NCBI RefSeq assembly: GCF_009830945.1
Contig: NZ_VWVV01000005.1
Span: 248,001-312,000 of the forward strand
Source of the DNA: Nocardiopsis sp. FR4
Lineage (GTDB): Bacteria; Actinomycetota; Actinomycetes; Streptosporangiales; Streptosporangiaceae
Length of the DNA: 64,000 nt
Reading direction: 5' to 3'
The notes beneath the pieces were generated by a model. That model did not search any database and was not told the origin of the DNA. It saw nothing but the letters and a program-made list of their open reading frames with translations. Of the stretch, positions 8,223-16,741 are shown one piece after another (position 1 is the first letter of the stretch; the number at the start of each line of letters is the position of its first letter). Both the position numbers and the translations under genes were made by a program.

Positions 8223-9476
8223 TTACCCGTGACCCGTGGTGAGGGGGAAGGCGGACAGGGCGCGTACGACGCTGGTGCCGCGGTGGGTGGGGGGCGCGGC
8301 GGGGCGCAGGCGGGGCAGGCGTTCGGCCAGGGCGCGCAGGGCGATGCGTCCTTCCAGGCGGGCCAGGGGGGCGCCCAGGCAGTAGTGGACGCCGCTGGAG
8401 AAGGAGAGGTGGTCGGAGGCGTCGGGGCGGGTGATGTCGAAGCGGTCGGGGCCGGTGAAGCGTTCGGGGTCGCGGTTGGCCGCGCCGATCAGGCACAGGG
8501 TGAAGGCGCCGCGGCGCAGCGGGTGGCCCTGGACGGTGGTGTCGGCCTGGGCCCAACGGGTGGTCATCTGGACGGGGGAGTCGTAGCGCAGGATCTCCTC
8601 GACGGCGCTGTCGGCCAGGTCGGGGTCGCTCACCAGGCGTTCCCACTGCTCGCGGTGGCGCAGCAGGGCCATCACCCCGTTCCCGATCAGGTTGACGGTG
8701 GTCTCGAATCCGGCGACCAGCAGCAGCCGGCACATCGTGTTCATCTCGGTGGCGGTGAGGCGGCCGTTGTCGGTGTGGTCGGTCAGGGTCGAGATCACGT
8801 CACCGCGGGGATCGGTGCGCCGTTGGTCGGCCAGCCGCTCGAAGAGCCGGTCCAATTGTGCCGTGGCCTGTTGGATCCGGCGCAGGTGACGCGCCGATCT
8901 GGCGCCGTCCAGGGCGGCGCCGACGGTGTGGCCGATGCGGACGAACTCGGCGTCGTCGGTGTCGGGGACGCCCAGAAGGTGGCTGATGACCTTGATGGGC
9001 AGGGGCTGGGCGAAGTCGCGCATGAGGTCGAAGTCGCCCTTGGCGGTGACGGTGTCCAGGAGTTCGTGGGTGGTTTTCTCGATCTGGGCCTGGTACTGGT
9101 GCATGTGCCGGGGGCTGAAGGCGGGGCGGGCCAGGGCGCGCAGCCGGGTGTGCTCGGGCGGGTCGAGGATGAGGAAGGACAGGTCCAGGATGTCGTACTG
9201 CGGGGGTTTGGCGCCCTGGGTGGGGGGTTGGACGCCGAACTCGCGGCTACGCAGCAGGGCGCTGACCGCCTCGTAGGTGTTGGCGGTGCGAAAGCCCAGG
9301 CGGCTGGTGGTGAAGGGGCCCTGGGTGCGGAGTCTGCGGTAGGTGGGGTAGGGGTTGTGCTGCCAGGGGCGGTGGACGAGGCGGCTGGGGTGGTCCCCGG
9401 CCTGGGCGGCGAGCCATGAGAGCACGTGGGCGGTGCGCAGTTGGGCGTCGATGCGGAGGGCGTCGGGAATGTGCAT
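8223..9476 (-). CDS. Cytochrome P450
   Basis: 417 residues with the standard motifs: I-helix LLVAGFETT (near residue 245), ExxR in VEEILRYDS (near 283) and the heme loop FSSGVHYCLGAPLAR with the Cys ligand near residue 358. It is a soluble bacterial class I monooxygenase that needs ferredoxin and reductase encoded elsewhere. A nested palindrome lies just upstream (9501-9528). The substrate is not predictable. The downstream neighbour is the GH10 xylanase. Confidence 0.95.
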   Translation of the reverse strand: MHIPDALRIDAQLRTAHVLSWLAAQAGDHPSRLVHRPWQHNPYPTYRRLRTQGPFTTSRLGFRTANTYEAVSALLRSREFGVQPPTQGAKPPQYDILDLSFLILDPPEHTRLRALARPAFSPRHMHQYQAQIEKTTHELLDTVTAKGDFDLMRDFAQPLPIKVISHLLGVPDTDDAEFVRIGHTVGAALDGARSARHLRRIQQATAQLDRLFERLADQRRTDPRGDVISTLTDHTDNGRLTATEMNTMCRLLLVAGFETTVNLIGNGVMALLRHREQWERLVSDPDLADSAVEEILRYDSPVQMTTRWAQADTTVQGHPLRRGAFTLCLIGAANRDPERFTGPDRFDITRPDASDHLSFSSGVHYCLGAPLARLEGRIALRALAERLPRLRPAAPPTHRGTSVVRALSAFPLTTGHG

Positions 9477-9500
9477 GGCTGTGGGTCCCCTTTCCTGCCT

Positions 9501-9528
9501 GCATCCTCGACCCTAGGGGCGAGGATGC
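9501..9528. promoter_or_regulatory. Nested 28-bp palindrome upstream of the P450
   Basis: The arms GCATCCTCG and CGAGGATGC flank an inner palindrome CCCTAGGG, with a single mismatched pair in the whole 28 bp. It lies 25 bp upstream of the P450 start codon and is a good candidate operator or a 5'-leader hairpin. Confidence 0.55.
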
Positions 9529-9774
9529 CGTCGGGGGCGGGTTTCGCCGGACTTGGCCGCTGACGGCCAGCGAGGAGGGGACGGTGCCGCCGCGCCCGGT
9601 GCCGGGGGTCTCGTCCACCGGACACGCGTCCTCACCTCGCGGGGGCGGGGTGCGGGTGCGGCCGCCGATAGGTTGGGGCCAGACGCCTTGCCGCCGGGGA
9701 CCCGACACCCGGGGGAGGCGGTGTGCGCCCTCCGGCTCCGGGGGGTCGGCTACGTGTCGTGTGTGGAGGCTGCA

Positions 9775-11559
9775 GTGTCCCTTAGGCTCGAACCCAGTGA
9801 TCCGGAACGCATCGGCCGGTACCGGCTGATCGGCCGCTTGGGTTCTGGCGGTATGGGCCAGGTGTTCTTCGGCCGTTCGGCGGGCGGGCGCGCGGTGGCG
9901 ATCAAGCGCATCCACCCGCACATGGCAGCGGACGCCTCCTTCCGCCAGCGCTTCGCCCGGGAGATCACCGCGGCCCGGCAGGTCAGCGGCGCCTTCACCG
10001 CCCCGGTCATCGACGCGGGCCCCGAGGACGAGGTGCCCTGGCTGGTGACCTCCTACGTTCCCTCGCTGCCCCTGGACGAGGCGGTGCGGGCCCATGGTCC
10101 GCTGCCCGAGGCGAGCGTGCGGGTGCTGGCGGCGGGGCTGGCCGAGGCGCTGGCCGAGATCCACCGGGTGGGGCTGATCCACCGCGACCTCAAGCCGGGC
10201 AACGTGCTGTTGGCCGAGGACGGTCCGCGGGTGATCGACTTCGGGATCGCCCGGGCCACCGACGGGACGGCGGCCACGCAGTCGGTCATCGGCACGCCCG
10301 GGTTCATGAGCCCGGAGCAGGTGCAGGGCGAGCCGCTGACGGGGGCCAGCGACCTGTTCGCCTACGGTGCGGTGCTGGCCTACGCGGCGTCGGGCGCCGG
10401 GCCCTTCGGTGAGGGCAACATGCCGACCATGGTGATGCGGATCATCAGCCGGGAACCGGACCTGTCGGGGGTGCCCGAGTCGTTGCGCCACCTGGTGGCG
10501 GCGTGCCTGTCCAAGGACCCGAACGGGCGTCCCGGTCCGGGGGAGATCCTGGACTACCTGGGGGACGTGAACGTGGGTCCGGCCTGGCTGCCTCCGGCGG
10601 TGATGCGGGGTGTGCAGGAGCAGGTGGCCAAGGTCAACGACGCGCTGGCCACCTCGGCGGGTGAGCCCCCGGGGGCGGGCGGCCACCAGCGCACCGAGGT
10701 GTTGGGCGCGGGTGGCGCGGCGGCGCTGGGGGGTGCGGCCGGTGCGGTGGCCGGGGCCGGGGCGGCGGGTGCTCTGGGTGATGACGGTGCGACCTCGGTT
10801 CTGGGGGAGCAGGCCGCCCAGGGGCACCCGCCCACGGCCCGCTTCCCGGATGCGCAGCAGGTCCCGCCCACCGCCCAGTACGGGCAGGGGGCGACCGCCT
10901 ACGGCCAGCACGGCGCCACCGCCGCGGGGCGGGGTGCGCCCGGTGCGGGGGAGGACCCCTACGCCGACCTGTACGGCGGGCGCCGCGACCCGCGGGCCGG
11001 GGCGGCTCCCTACCAGGACCAGCAGCAGGAGCAGCTGCGCCGGCAGGAGGAGCAGCGCCAGCGCCGGATGCAGGAGCAGCAGCGCCACCAGGAGCAGGAA
11101 CGCAGGCGGATGGAGGAGCAGCGCCTGGAGCACCGCCGCCAGCAGGAGGCCGAGCGGGCCCACCGGGAGCGGGTGCGCGCCGAGCAGGAGGCGGCCCGCC
11201 GGGCCCAGACGCAGGCGCGCCAGGCCGGCCAGCCGGGTCTGTGGGGGTTCGTCAAGCTGCTGCCGCTGCTGGTCCTGCCGCTGATCCAGATCCCGCTGGG
11301 GTACGGGGCGGCGCTGGCCTGGGCGTGGTTCACCACCGAGACCGACGTGTGGACCGGGGCGCCCTTCTCGTTCGAGCCGCTGACCATGGACGCGTTCTGG
11401 CACGCGACCATGCTGGGCTATTTCCTGCTCAACAACCTGGTGGCGCTGGAGTACCTGGTGCGGTCGCTGCGCACCTCCTTCGTGACCGGGGTGGTGCTGG
11501 CGCTGGGTGTGGTCGCGGCGACCAACGGCCTGTTGTACAGCTTCGGTTTCTGGTCCTGA
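9775..11559 (+). CDS. Ser/Thr protein kinase with coiled coil and C-terminal membrane segments
   Basis: 594 residues from the GTG at 9775, chosen because a GTGGAGGC ribosome site sits five bases upstream. The kinase domain (about 15-275) shows the glycine loop GSGGMG, catalytic HRDLKPGN (136-143), DFG and the TPGFMSPEQ activation segment. An Ala/Gly/Pro/Gln-rich linker follows, then a highly charged Gln/Arg/Glu coiled coil (about 416-486). The C-terminus carries three or so hydrophobic segments (about 491-590). Kinase first and membrane bundle last, with no extracytoplasmic PASTA domain, suggests sensing through the membrane part. Confidence 0.9.
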   Translation: MSLRLEPSDPERIGRYRLIGRLGSGGMGQVFFGRSAGGRAVAIKRIHPHMAADASFRQRFAREITAARQVSGAFTAPVIDAGPEDEVPWLVTSYVPSLPLDEAVRAHGPLPEASVRVLAAGLAEALAEIHRVGLIHRDLKPGNVLLAEDGPRVIDFGIARATDGTAATQSVIGTPGFMSPEQVQGEPLTGASDLFAYGAVLAYAASGAGPFGEGNMPTMVMRIISREPDLSGVPESLRHLVAACLSKDPNGRPGPGEILDYLGDVNVGPAWLPPAVMRGVQEQVAKVNDALATSAGEPPGAGGHQRTEVLGAGGAAALGGAAGAVAGAGAAGALGDDGATSVLGEQAAQGHPPTARFPDAQQVPPTAQYGQGATAYGQHGATAAGRGAPGAGEDPYADLYGGRRDPRAGAAPYQDQQQEQLRRQEEQRQRRMQEQQRHQEQERRRMEEQRLEHRRQQEAERAHRERVRAEQEAARRAQTQARQAGQPGLWGFVKLLPLLVLPLIQIPLGYGAALAWAWFTTETDVWTGAPFSFEPLTMDAFWHATMLGYFLLNNLVALEYLVRSLRTSFVTGVVLALGVVAATNGLLYSFGFWS

Positions 11560-11603
11560 GCCGGGCCGCCGTCCCCGGGGGCGAACGGAGTGCGGGGGTG
11601 GTC

Positions 11604-12599
11604 TCAGCCGCGGGTCCGGGAGGGGTCGCGGCGGATCTCGGTCACCCGGTGGTGCACGGGGCGGCTGGGGGTCAGGGCCGAGCACGTGGCGGGGCACTCG
11701 GGGCCCTCGACCGCGGCCACCGACACCGTGTACAGGCCGCCCTGGTGGCCCAGGGTGACCCGGACCCCGTCGGCGGTCTCCTCCTCGTCCAGGTGGGTGA
11801 GGTCGTCCACGCCCACCGCGCCCAGGCGGGAGCGCAGGGCGGCCTCGGCGGCCTGGACGGCCGAGGAGTCGCTGCAGCGCCCCCGGTAGTTCTCGGGCAG
11901 GACGAGGCCGCGCTCGAAGGCGGCGACGGTGCGCCGGGCCGACTCCGGTTCCAGGCGGCCGAAGTAGACGCCCTGGGGCAGGGCCACCAGGTTGGCGGCG
12001 AAGCGGTCGCCGCCCACGTGGGTGGTCTCCCACACCTCGGCGGTGCCCCCGGTCAGGGCGGAGGCCACCGGGCGGCCCAGGACCGCGCAGCAGGGGTCCT
12101 TCTTGGCGTGGGTGCACACCAGGTACAGGGTGTGGTCCACGGGGGCGCCGAAGGCGGGGGGCCGGGGCCGCTCGGCGGCGGTGACGTCGTACTCCAGCAG
12201 GGCCGCCAGGTCGGGCAGGTCCAGGCGGCGTACCCAGGGGCTGGTGCGGCTCACGTGCGCCAGGTAGACGCGCAGCGGCCCGGTGCCGGTGCGCGCGCTC
12301 TGGCCGGGGCGCTTGATCAGCTGGGGTTTGACGTCGTGGCCCGTGATGCGGCTGGCGAGTCGGGAGACCACGGCGGGGTCCAGGCCGGGGCTGGTGAAGG
12401 CGGGGTGGCGCCAGGGGCCGGTGTGCTCGACCAGCAGCCAGCCGGTGGTGCGTCCGGCTGTTCCGGAGATCTGCTCGCCGGTGTAGCGGGCCAGGGCGGA
12501 GCAGCCCCGGCTGCCGTCGGGCGCGGTGGGAAGCCGCAACGGACACGTCCAATCGGGTGGCGGGCGCACGGTCGGCGGGGGACCGTGCGAGGGTGTCAT
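11604..12599 (-). CDS. Sucrase/ferredoxin-like (Suc_Fer) thioredoxin-fold protein
   Basis: 331 residues of the Suc_Fer-like family, which resemble thioredoxin-like 2Fe-2S ferredoxins. The cluster-ligand region reads CTHAKKDPCCA and is followed by the conserved HVGGDRFAAN block; further Cys residues occur at the N-terminus (WTCPLR, RGCSAL) and C-terminus. Family members are often found with siderophore or iron-stress genes. That fits the IdeR/DmdR-like iron box placed 9 bp upstream of the ATG at 12599. It probably acts in the cytoplasm in electron transfer linked to iron; the partner is unknown. Confidence 0.82.
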   Translation of the reverse strand: MTPSHGPPPTVRPPPDWTCPLRLPTAPDGSRGCSALARYTGEQISGTAGRTTGWLLVEHTGPWRHPAFTSPGLDPAVVSRLASRITGHDVKPQLIKRPGQSARTGTGPLRVYLAHVSRTSPWVRRLDLPDLAALLEYDVTAAERPRPPAFGAPVDHTLYLVCTHAKKDPCCAVLGRPVASALTGGTAEVWETTHVGGDRFAANLVALPQGVYFGRLEPESARRTVAAFERGLVLPENYRGRCSDSSAVQAAEAALRSRLGAVGVDDLTHLDEEETADGVRVTLGHQGGLYTVSVAAVEGPECPATCSALTPSRPVHHRVTEIRRDPSRTRG

Positions 12600-12607
12600 C
12601 GCAGAGG

Positions 12608-12626
12608 TTAGGTTAGCCTACCCATG
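12608..12626. promoter_or_regulatory. IdeR/DmdR-like iron box
   Basis: The sequence TTAGGTTAGCCTACCC and following bases match 14 of 19 positions of the actinobacterial iron-box consensus TTAGGTTAGGCTAACCTAA. It lies directly upstream of the Suc_Fer start, in the gap after the GntR gene, so that gene should be repressed when iron is plentiful. Confidence 0.65.
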
Positions 12627-12641
12627 GAGTGTTTGTCGGAT

Positions 12642-13334
12642 TCAGTCGGGGGTGTTCGCGGGTGTGTCCTGGGCGGGATCGGTGAGCATGCGCACCAGTG
12701 CCCGCCGGGCGGAGTCCACGTGTTCCTCGGCGGCCTCGGCCACCCGGGGGGTGTCGCCCGCCGCCAGCATGCGCACCACGTCCCGGTGCTCCTCCACCAC
12801 CACGGCCCGGTACTGGGCGTGGCCCAGGCGTATCCGGGTGAGCTGGAACAGGTACACCTGCGAGCGCACGCCCTCCCAGGCCCGGATGAGGCGGCTGTTG
12901 CCCGCGGTCTCGTAGACGCGGTCGTGGAAGGCCATGTCCAGGGAGAGCAGGGTGGCGCTGTCCGCGCCGGAGGCCAGGGCCTGTTCCATGGCGCTCACCA
13001 GGACGGAGAGCTCGGTCAGCCGTTCGGGGGTGGCGCGGGCGGCCGCGGTGCGGGTGGCCAGGCGTTCGAGGGCGGCCCGCACGGTGTAGACCTCGTCCAC
13101 GTCGGCGGGGCTCAGGTCGATGACGCGGGCGCCGCGGTGCCACTCGCTGCGGACCAGGCCCTCGCGTTCGAGTATGGCCAGGCCCTCGCGGACGGATCCC
13201 CGGCTGACGTCCAGGGAGGTGGCCAGTTCCACCTCGCGCAGGGCCGTGCCGGGGGGTAGCAGCCCCTCGAAGATGGAATCGCGGATGCGGTCGGCCGCCT
13301 CGTGTGCCAATCCGCGCCGCCGCGCCCTGCGCAT
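12642..13334 (-). CDS. GntR-family regulator, FadR/FCD subfamily
   Basis: 230 residues: N-terminal winged HTH (about 10-75, with SLDVSRGSVREGLAILEREG) and a C-terminal all-helical FCD effector domain with the Asp/His metal-site pattern (DMAFHDRVYETAGN and later EEHRDVVRML). It is divergent from the two-binding-protein ABC operon across a 509-bp region holding TGTTCGC operator-like repeats, so it probably represses that operon until an organic-acid-type ligand binds. Confidence 0.9.
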   Translation of the reverse strand: MRRARRRGLAHEAADRIRDSIFEGLLPPGTALREVELATSLDVSRGSVREGLAILEREGLVRSEWHRGARVIDLSPADVDEVYTVRAALERLATRTAAARATPERLTELSVLVSAMEQALASGADSATLLSLDMAFHDRVYETAGNSRLIRAWEGVRSQVYLFQLTRIRLGHAQYRAVVVEEHRDVVRMLAAGDTPRVAEAAEEHVDSARRALVRMLTDPAQDTPANTPD

Positions 13335-13593
13335 ATCGTTCCCTTCGGATCCGCCCCCCGGCCCGCGTCCCCCGACGCCGGATTGAGTGTACGGGTGTAC
13401 CGGCGATACGGCGCGTCTCGGGTGACACCGGTACTTTCCTGTTCAAATGTTGACATCCGGACAAGTTCTGTCTGAGGATGAGGCGCCGAGGGGTGCGTGT
13501 CCGGCTCCGGTCGGGTGCTCTTCCCCCTGGGGGCCGGTGTGACGACGTCCCGGCCTCCTCGCTCCTCGTGCGCGCGGCTTCCCGCGCCCCAGC

Positions 13594-13610
13594 TGTTCGC
13601 TATATGAACG
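13594..13610. promoter_or_regulatory. Operator-like site 1 for the GntR regulator
   Basis: TGTTCGCTATATGAACG is an inverted repeat (GTTC/GAAC). Its left arm is extended to CTGTTCG and finds an exact 7-bp partner, CGAACAG, at 13624-13630, giving a wider inverted repeat. Confidence 0.5.
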
Positions 13611-13738
13611 ATTATTCACATACCGAACAGTTGGACGGGTGCAACGGCGCGGTGCGCTTCGGGCCTCCAGGGCCGCGGCCAGGGCGAATCATCCCATCAC
13701 CCGCTGTTGACGAGTTCGAAATGTGCCTGACGCATGTC

Positions 13739-13767
13739 TTGACCTGGTGAAGTGGATCACTTATGTT
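13739..13767 (+). promoter_or_regulatory. Candidate sigma70-type promoter of the ABC importer operon
   Basis: TTGACC (-35, 13739-13744) and TATGTT (-10, 13762-13767) are separated by 17 bp, and the first gene starts 77 bp further on. The -10 overlaps operator-like site 2. Confidence 0.55.
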
Positions 13768-13799
13768 CGCCTGAAGAACACGTGTTCGCTAAACGTACA
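13764..13799. promoter_or_regulatory. Operator-like sites 2 and 3 overlapping the promoter
   Basis: Site 2 is TGTTCGCCTGAAGAACA (inverted TGTTC/GAACA). Site 3 is TGTTCGCTAAACGTACA, three bases later. They share TGTTCGC with site 1, and site 2 covers the -10, as expected for repression by the divergent FCD-type regulator. Confidence 0.5.
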
Positions 13800-13843
13800 G
13801 TGGTGGGCGACAGCGCCCTCCCCCGAACCAGCTGGAGTTCCCG

Positions 13844-14806
13844 ATGCGCCGAACGTTGGCCGCCCTCACCACGGGTGCCGCACTGCTGGCCGCCACCGCG
13901 TGCGGCTCCACGGAGGCCGGCTCCGACTCCGGTGGGCTGACCACGGTCGCCGCCGGAGTCATCCCCATCGTCGACGTCGCCCCCGTCTACCTCGGCGTGG
14001 ACCAGGGCTTCTTCGAGGACCGCGGCATCGACCTGCGACTGGAGTCGGGCTCGGGCGGCGCCGCCATCGTCCCCGGCGTGGTCAGCGGCGAGTTCGACCT
14101 GGCCTTCAGCAACACCGTCTCCCTCATCGTCGCCCGCGAGCAGGGCCTGCCCCTGGTCACCCTGGCCAACGGCGTCACCACCACCGGCGAACAGGGCGCC
14201 GACTTCAGCGGCGTCTTCGTCCTGGACGACAGCCCCGTGCGGGACGTCACCGACCTGGAGGGGCTCACCGTGGCCACCAACAACCTCCAGAACATCGGCG
14301 ACACCACCGTGCGCCAGTCCGTGCGCGCCGCCGGAGGCGACCCCGCCGCGGTCGAGTTCGTCGAACTGCCCTTCCCCGACATGCCCGCGGCCCTGGAGAC
14401 CGGACAGATCGACGCCGTCTGGGCGGTGGAGCCCTTCGCCTCGATCATCCGCCAGGCCGGGCACCGCGAGGTCGCCTCCAACTTCGTCGACACCCACCCC
14501 GATCTGTCGGTGGCCGCCTACTTCGCCTCCGAGCAGCGCGTGGCCGAGGACCCCGAGCTCTTCGCCGACATCACCGCCGCGCTGGAGGAGTCCTTCGCCT
14601 ACGCCGAGGACAACCCCGACGAGGTCCGCCGCATCCTGTCCACCTACACCGAGATCGACCAGGTCGTCATCGACGCCCTCGTCCTGCCCCGCTTCCCCGC
14701 CGAGATCAACAAGGACTCCGTGCGGACCCTGGCCGAGCTCATGGTCGAGGACGGCCTCATCGACGCCGAGCCCGACCTGGACGCCCTCTACGGAACCGCC
14801 AGGTAA
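13844..14806 (+). CDS. ABC transporter substrate-binding lipoprotein 1, NitT/TauT (NMT1-like) family
   Basis: 320 residues. A lipobox (AATACGS, Cys near residue 21) anchors it to the outer face of the membrane. The mature part matches NMT1/THI5-like binding proteins, with YLGVDQGFFEDRGIDL near the start and IDAVWAVEPFASII in the second lobe. Such proteins bind small organic molecules, for example sulfonates, nitriles, aromatic acids or pyrimidine precursors. It is first in a five-gene importer operon and has a close paralogue as the next gene. Confidence 0.88.
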   Translation: MRRTLAALTTGAALLAATACGSTEAGSDSGGLTTVAAGVIPIVDVAPVYLGVDQGFFEDRGIDLRLESGSGGAAIVPGVVSGEFDLAFSNTVSLIVAREQGLPLVTLANGVTTTGEQGADFSGVFVLDDSPVRDVTDLEGLTVATNNLQNIGDTTVRQSVRAAGGDPAAVEFVELPFPDMPAALETGQIDAVWAVEPFASIIRQAGHREVASNFVDTHPDLSVAAYFASEQRVAEDPELFADITAALEESFAYAEDNPDEVRRILSTYTEIDQVVIDALVLPRFPAEINKDSVRTLAELMVEDGLIDAEPDLDALYGTAR

Positions 14807-14921
14807 CCCGCCCGGGCGCCGCACCGAGCCCGGAACACGGCCCGTCGGGGACACCCGCGGCCTCCTCGTCCCCGGCGAGCCCCACCTTCCACATCCCCCT
14901 CAGCAGCCGCAGGAGAAAACC

Positions 14922-15896
14922 ATGACCGCCACACGCACCCCGCTGGCCGCCCTGGCCGCCGCTACGGCGCTCACCCTGACCACCGCCGCGTGCGGCGGCG
15001 GTCAGGGCGCCGACGCCGGAGCCTCCGGGGACGGGCTCACCCCCGTCACCGTCGGGGTCCTGCCCATCACCGCGGTGGCCCCCCTCTACCTCGGCGTCGA
15101 ACAGGGCCTGTTCGAGGAACGGGGCCTGGACGTGACCATCGAGACCGGGGGAGGCGGAGCCACGACCGTGCCCCGCGTCGTCAGCGGTGAGCTCGACTTC
15201 GCCTTCGGTAACGTGGTCTCGCTCATCATCGCCCGCGAGCAGGGCCTGCCCCTGACGGTGGTCGCCAACGGCATGACCACCACGGGCGACGCCGACACCG
15301 ACTACAGCGCGCTGGTCGTGCCCGAGGGCAGCGACATCACCTCCCCCGCCCAGCTCCAGGGCGCGACCGTGGCCATCGACAACCTCCAGAACATCGGCGA
15401 CACCTCCGTGCGGCACAGCGTGCGCCAGGACGGCGGCGACGCCGCCGACATCGACTTCGTCGAACTGGCCTTCCCCGACATGGTCGGGGCCCTGTCCAAC
15501 GGCCAGGTCGACGCCGCCTGGGTGGTCGAGCCCTTCCTGACCCTGGCCCTGCGCGAGGGCGCCACGCCCGTCGCCGCCAACTTCGTCGACCTCCACCCCG
15601 AACTGTCCATCGCCACCTACTTCACCGGCGACGAACTCATCGCCTCCGACCCCGAGACGGTCGACGCCTTCACCGAGGCCATGAACGCCTCCCTGGTCTA
15701 CGCCGAGGACAACCCCGACGAGACCGCGCGGATCCTGACCACCTTCACCGAGATCGACCCCGACCTCATCGACGACCTGCGCTGGCCGCGCTTCCGTCCC
15801 GAGATCGACCGGGACGCCCTGGAGACCGTCGGCGAACTGATGGTCACCGACGGCCTGATCGATTCCGAACCCGACCTGGACACCTTCATCCGATGA
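14922..15896 (+). CDS. ABC transporter substrate-binding lipoprotein 2, paralogue of the preceding gene
   Basis: 324 residues with lipobox TTAACGG and the same fold: YLGVEQGLFEERGLDV and QVDAAWVVEPFLTLAL align with the first protein. Identity by eye is well over half in the N-terminal lobe, so a tandem duplication is clear. The start has a good AGGAGA site. It overlaps the permease start by four bases, so translation is probably coupled. Two binding proteins for one permease pair suggest two related ligands. Confidence 0.88.
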   Translation: MTATRTPLAALAAATALTLTTAACGGGQGADAGASGDGLTPVTVGVLPITAVAPLYLGVEQGLFEERGLDVTIETGGGGATTVPRVVSGELDFAFGNVVSLIIAREQGLPLTVVANGMTTTGDADTDYSALVVPEGSDITSPAQLQGATVAIDNLQNIGDTSVRHSVRQDGGDAADIDFVELAFPDMVGALSNGQVDAAWVVEPFLTLALREGATPVAANFVDLHPELSIATYFTGDELIASDPETVDAFTEAMNASLVYAEDNPDETARILTTFTEIDPDLIDDLRWPRFRPEIDRDALETVGELMVTDGLIDSEPDLDTFIR

Positions 15897-16741
15897 CCGA
15901 AACCACCGCTCCGCCCCCGGCGGTCCCCGTCGGCGCCGCACGGCGCCCGCGCGGGGCCGCCGCCCGCACCGGCCCCAACAGACCGCTCCTCGGCACCGTC
16001 GGCATCGTGGGCTTCCTGGTGCTGTGGGAGGCCGTGCCCCGCCTGGGGCTGGTCTCCGACCGCTACCTGCCCCCCGCCTCGCGGGTCCTGGCCTCCCTGG
16101 GCCAGCGCGCCACCACACCCCAGTTCTGGACCGCGGTGGGCGACACCCTGACCGGGTGGGCGCTGGGCCTGGCCATCGCCCTCGTCGCCGCCGTCGTCCT
16201 GGGCTTCACCCTGGGATCGCTGCCGAGGGTGCGCGCCTTCACCACCTCCACGGTGGACTTCCTGCGCCCCATCCCGTCGGTGGCCCTCATCCCGCTGGCG
16301 GTGCTGATGTACGGCACCGACATCCGCTCCACACTGCTGCTGGTGGTCTACGCCTGCTTCTGGCTCATCTACATCCAGGTGCTCTACGGTGTGGCCGACC
16401 TGGACCCGGTCGCCGAGCAGACCGCCCGCTCCTACGGGCTGGGCCGCCTGGCCCGGATCCGCCACGTGCTCTGGCCCACCACGCTGCCCTACCTCATGAC
16501 CGGGGTGCGCCTGGCCGCCGCGGTCGCCCTCATCCTGTCCATCACCGCCCAGCTCATCATCGGCTCCCCGGGCATCGGCCGGGAGATCGCCGTCGCCCAG
16601 TCCAGCGGCGCCGTCGCCTCGGTCTACGCGCTCATCGTCGCCACCGGCGCCCTGGGCGTCGTGATCAACATCGGCGTGCGCGCCCTGGAGCGCCGGGTCC
16701 TGCGCTGGCACACGTCCGTCCGCGGGGAGGCCACCGCATGA
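15893..16741 (+). CDS. ABC transporter permease 1, NitT/TauT family
   Basis: 282 residues with about six hydrophobic segments and the BPD-type EAA loop (EQTARSYGLGRLARIRHVLW, about residues 175-195) that contacts the ATPase. The ATG overlaps the previous stop, and the gene overlaps the next start through ATGA. It forms the membrane channel with the following permease. Confidence 0.9.
   Translation: MTETTAPPPAVPVGAARRPRGAAARTGPNRPLLGTVGIVGFLVLWEAVPRLGLVSDRYLPPASRVLASLGQRATTPQFWTAVGDTLTGWALGLAIALVAAVVLGFTLGSLPRVRAFTTSTVDFLRPIPSVALIPLAVLMYGTDIRSTLLLVVYACFWLIYIQVLYGVADLDPVAEQTARSYGLGRLARIRHVLWPTTLPYLMTGVRLAAAVALILSITAQLIIGSPGIGREIAVAQSSGAVASVYALIVATGALGVVINIGVRALERRVLRWHTSVRGEATA

Larger units (their letters stand above)
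13335..13843. other. 509-bp divergent regulatory region
   Basis: No gene was found. It contains a promoter-like pair for the plus strand (13739-13767) and three related TGTTCGC-containing sites (13594-13610, 13764-13780, 13783-13799). Confidence 0.6.

Noticed and set aside
9247-12552. Open frame of about 1100 codons on the minus strand opposite the Ser/Thr kinase
   Set aside because: Low-complexity composition and overlap with the kinase, whose motifs are unambiguous.
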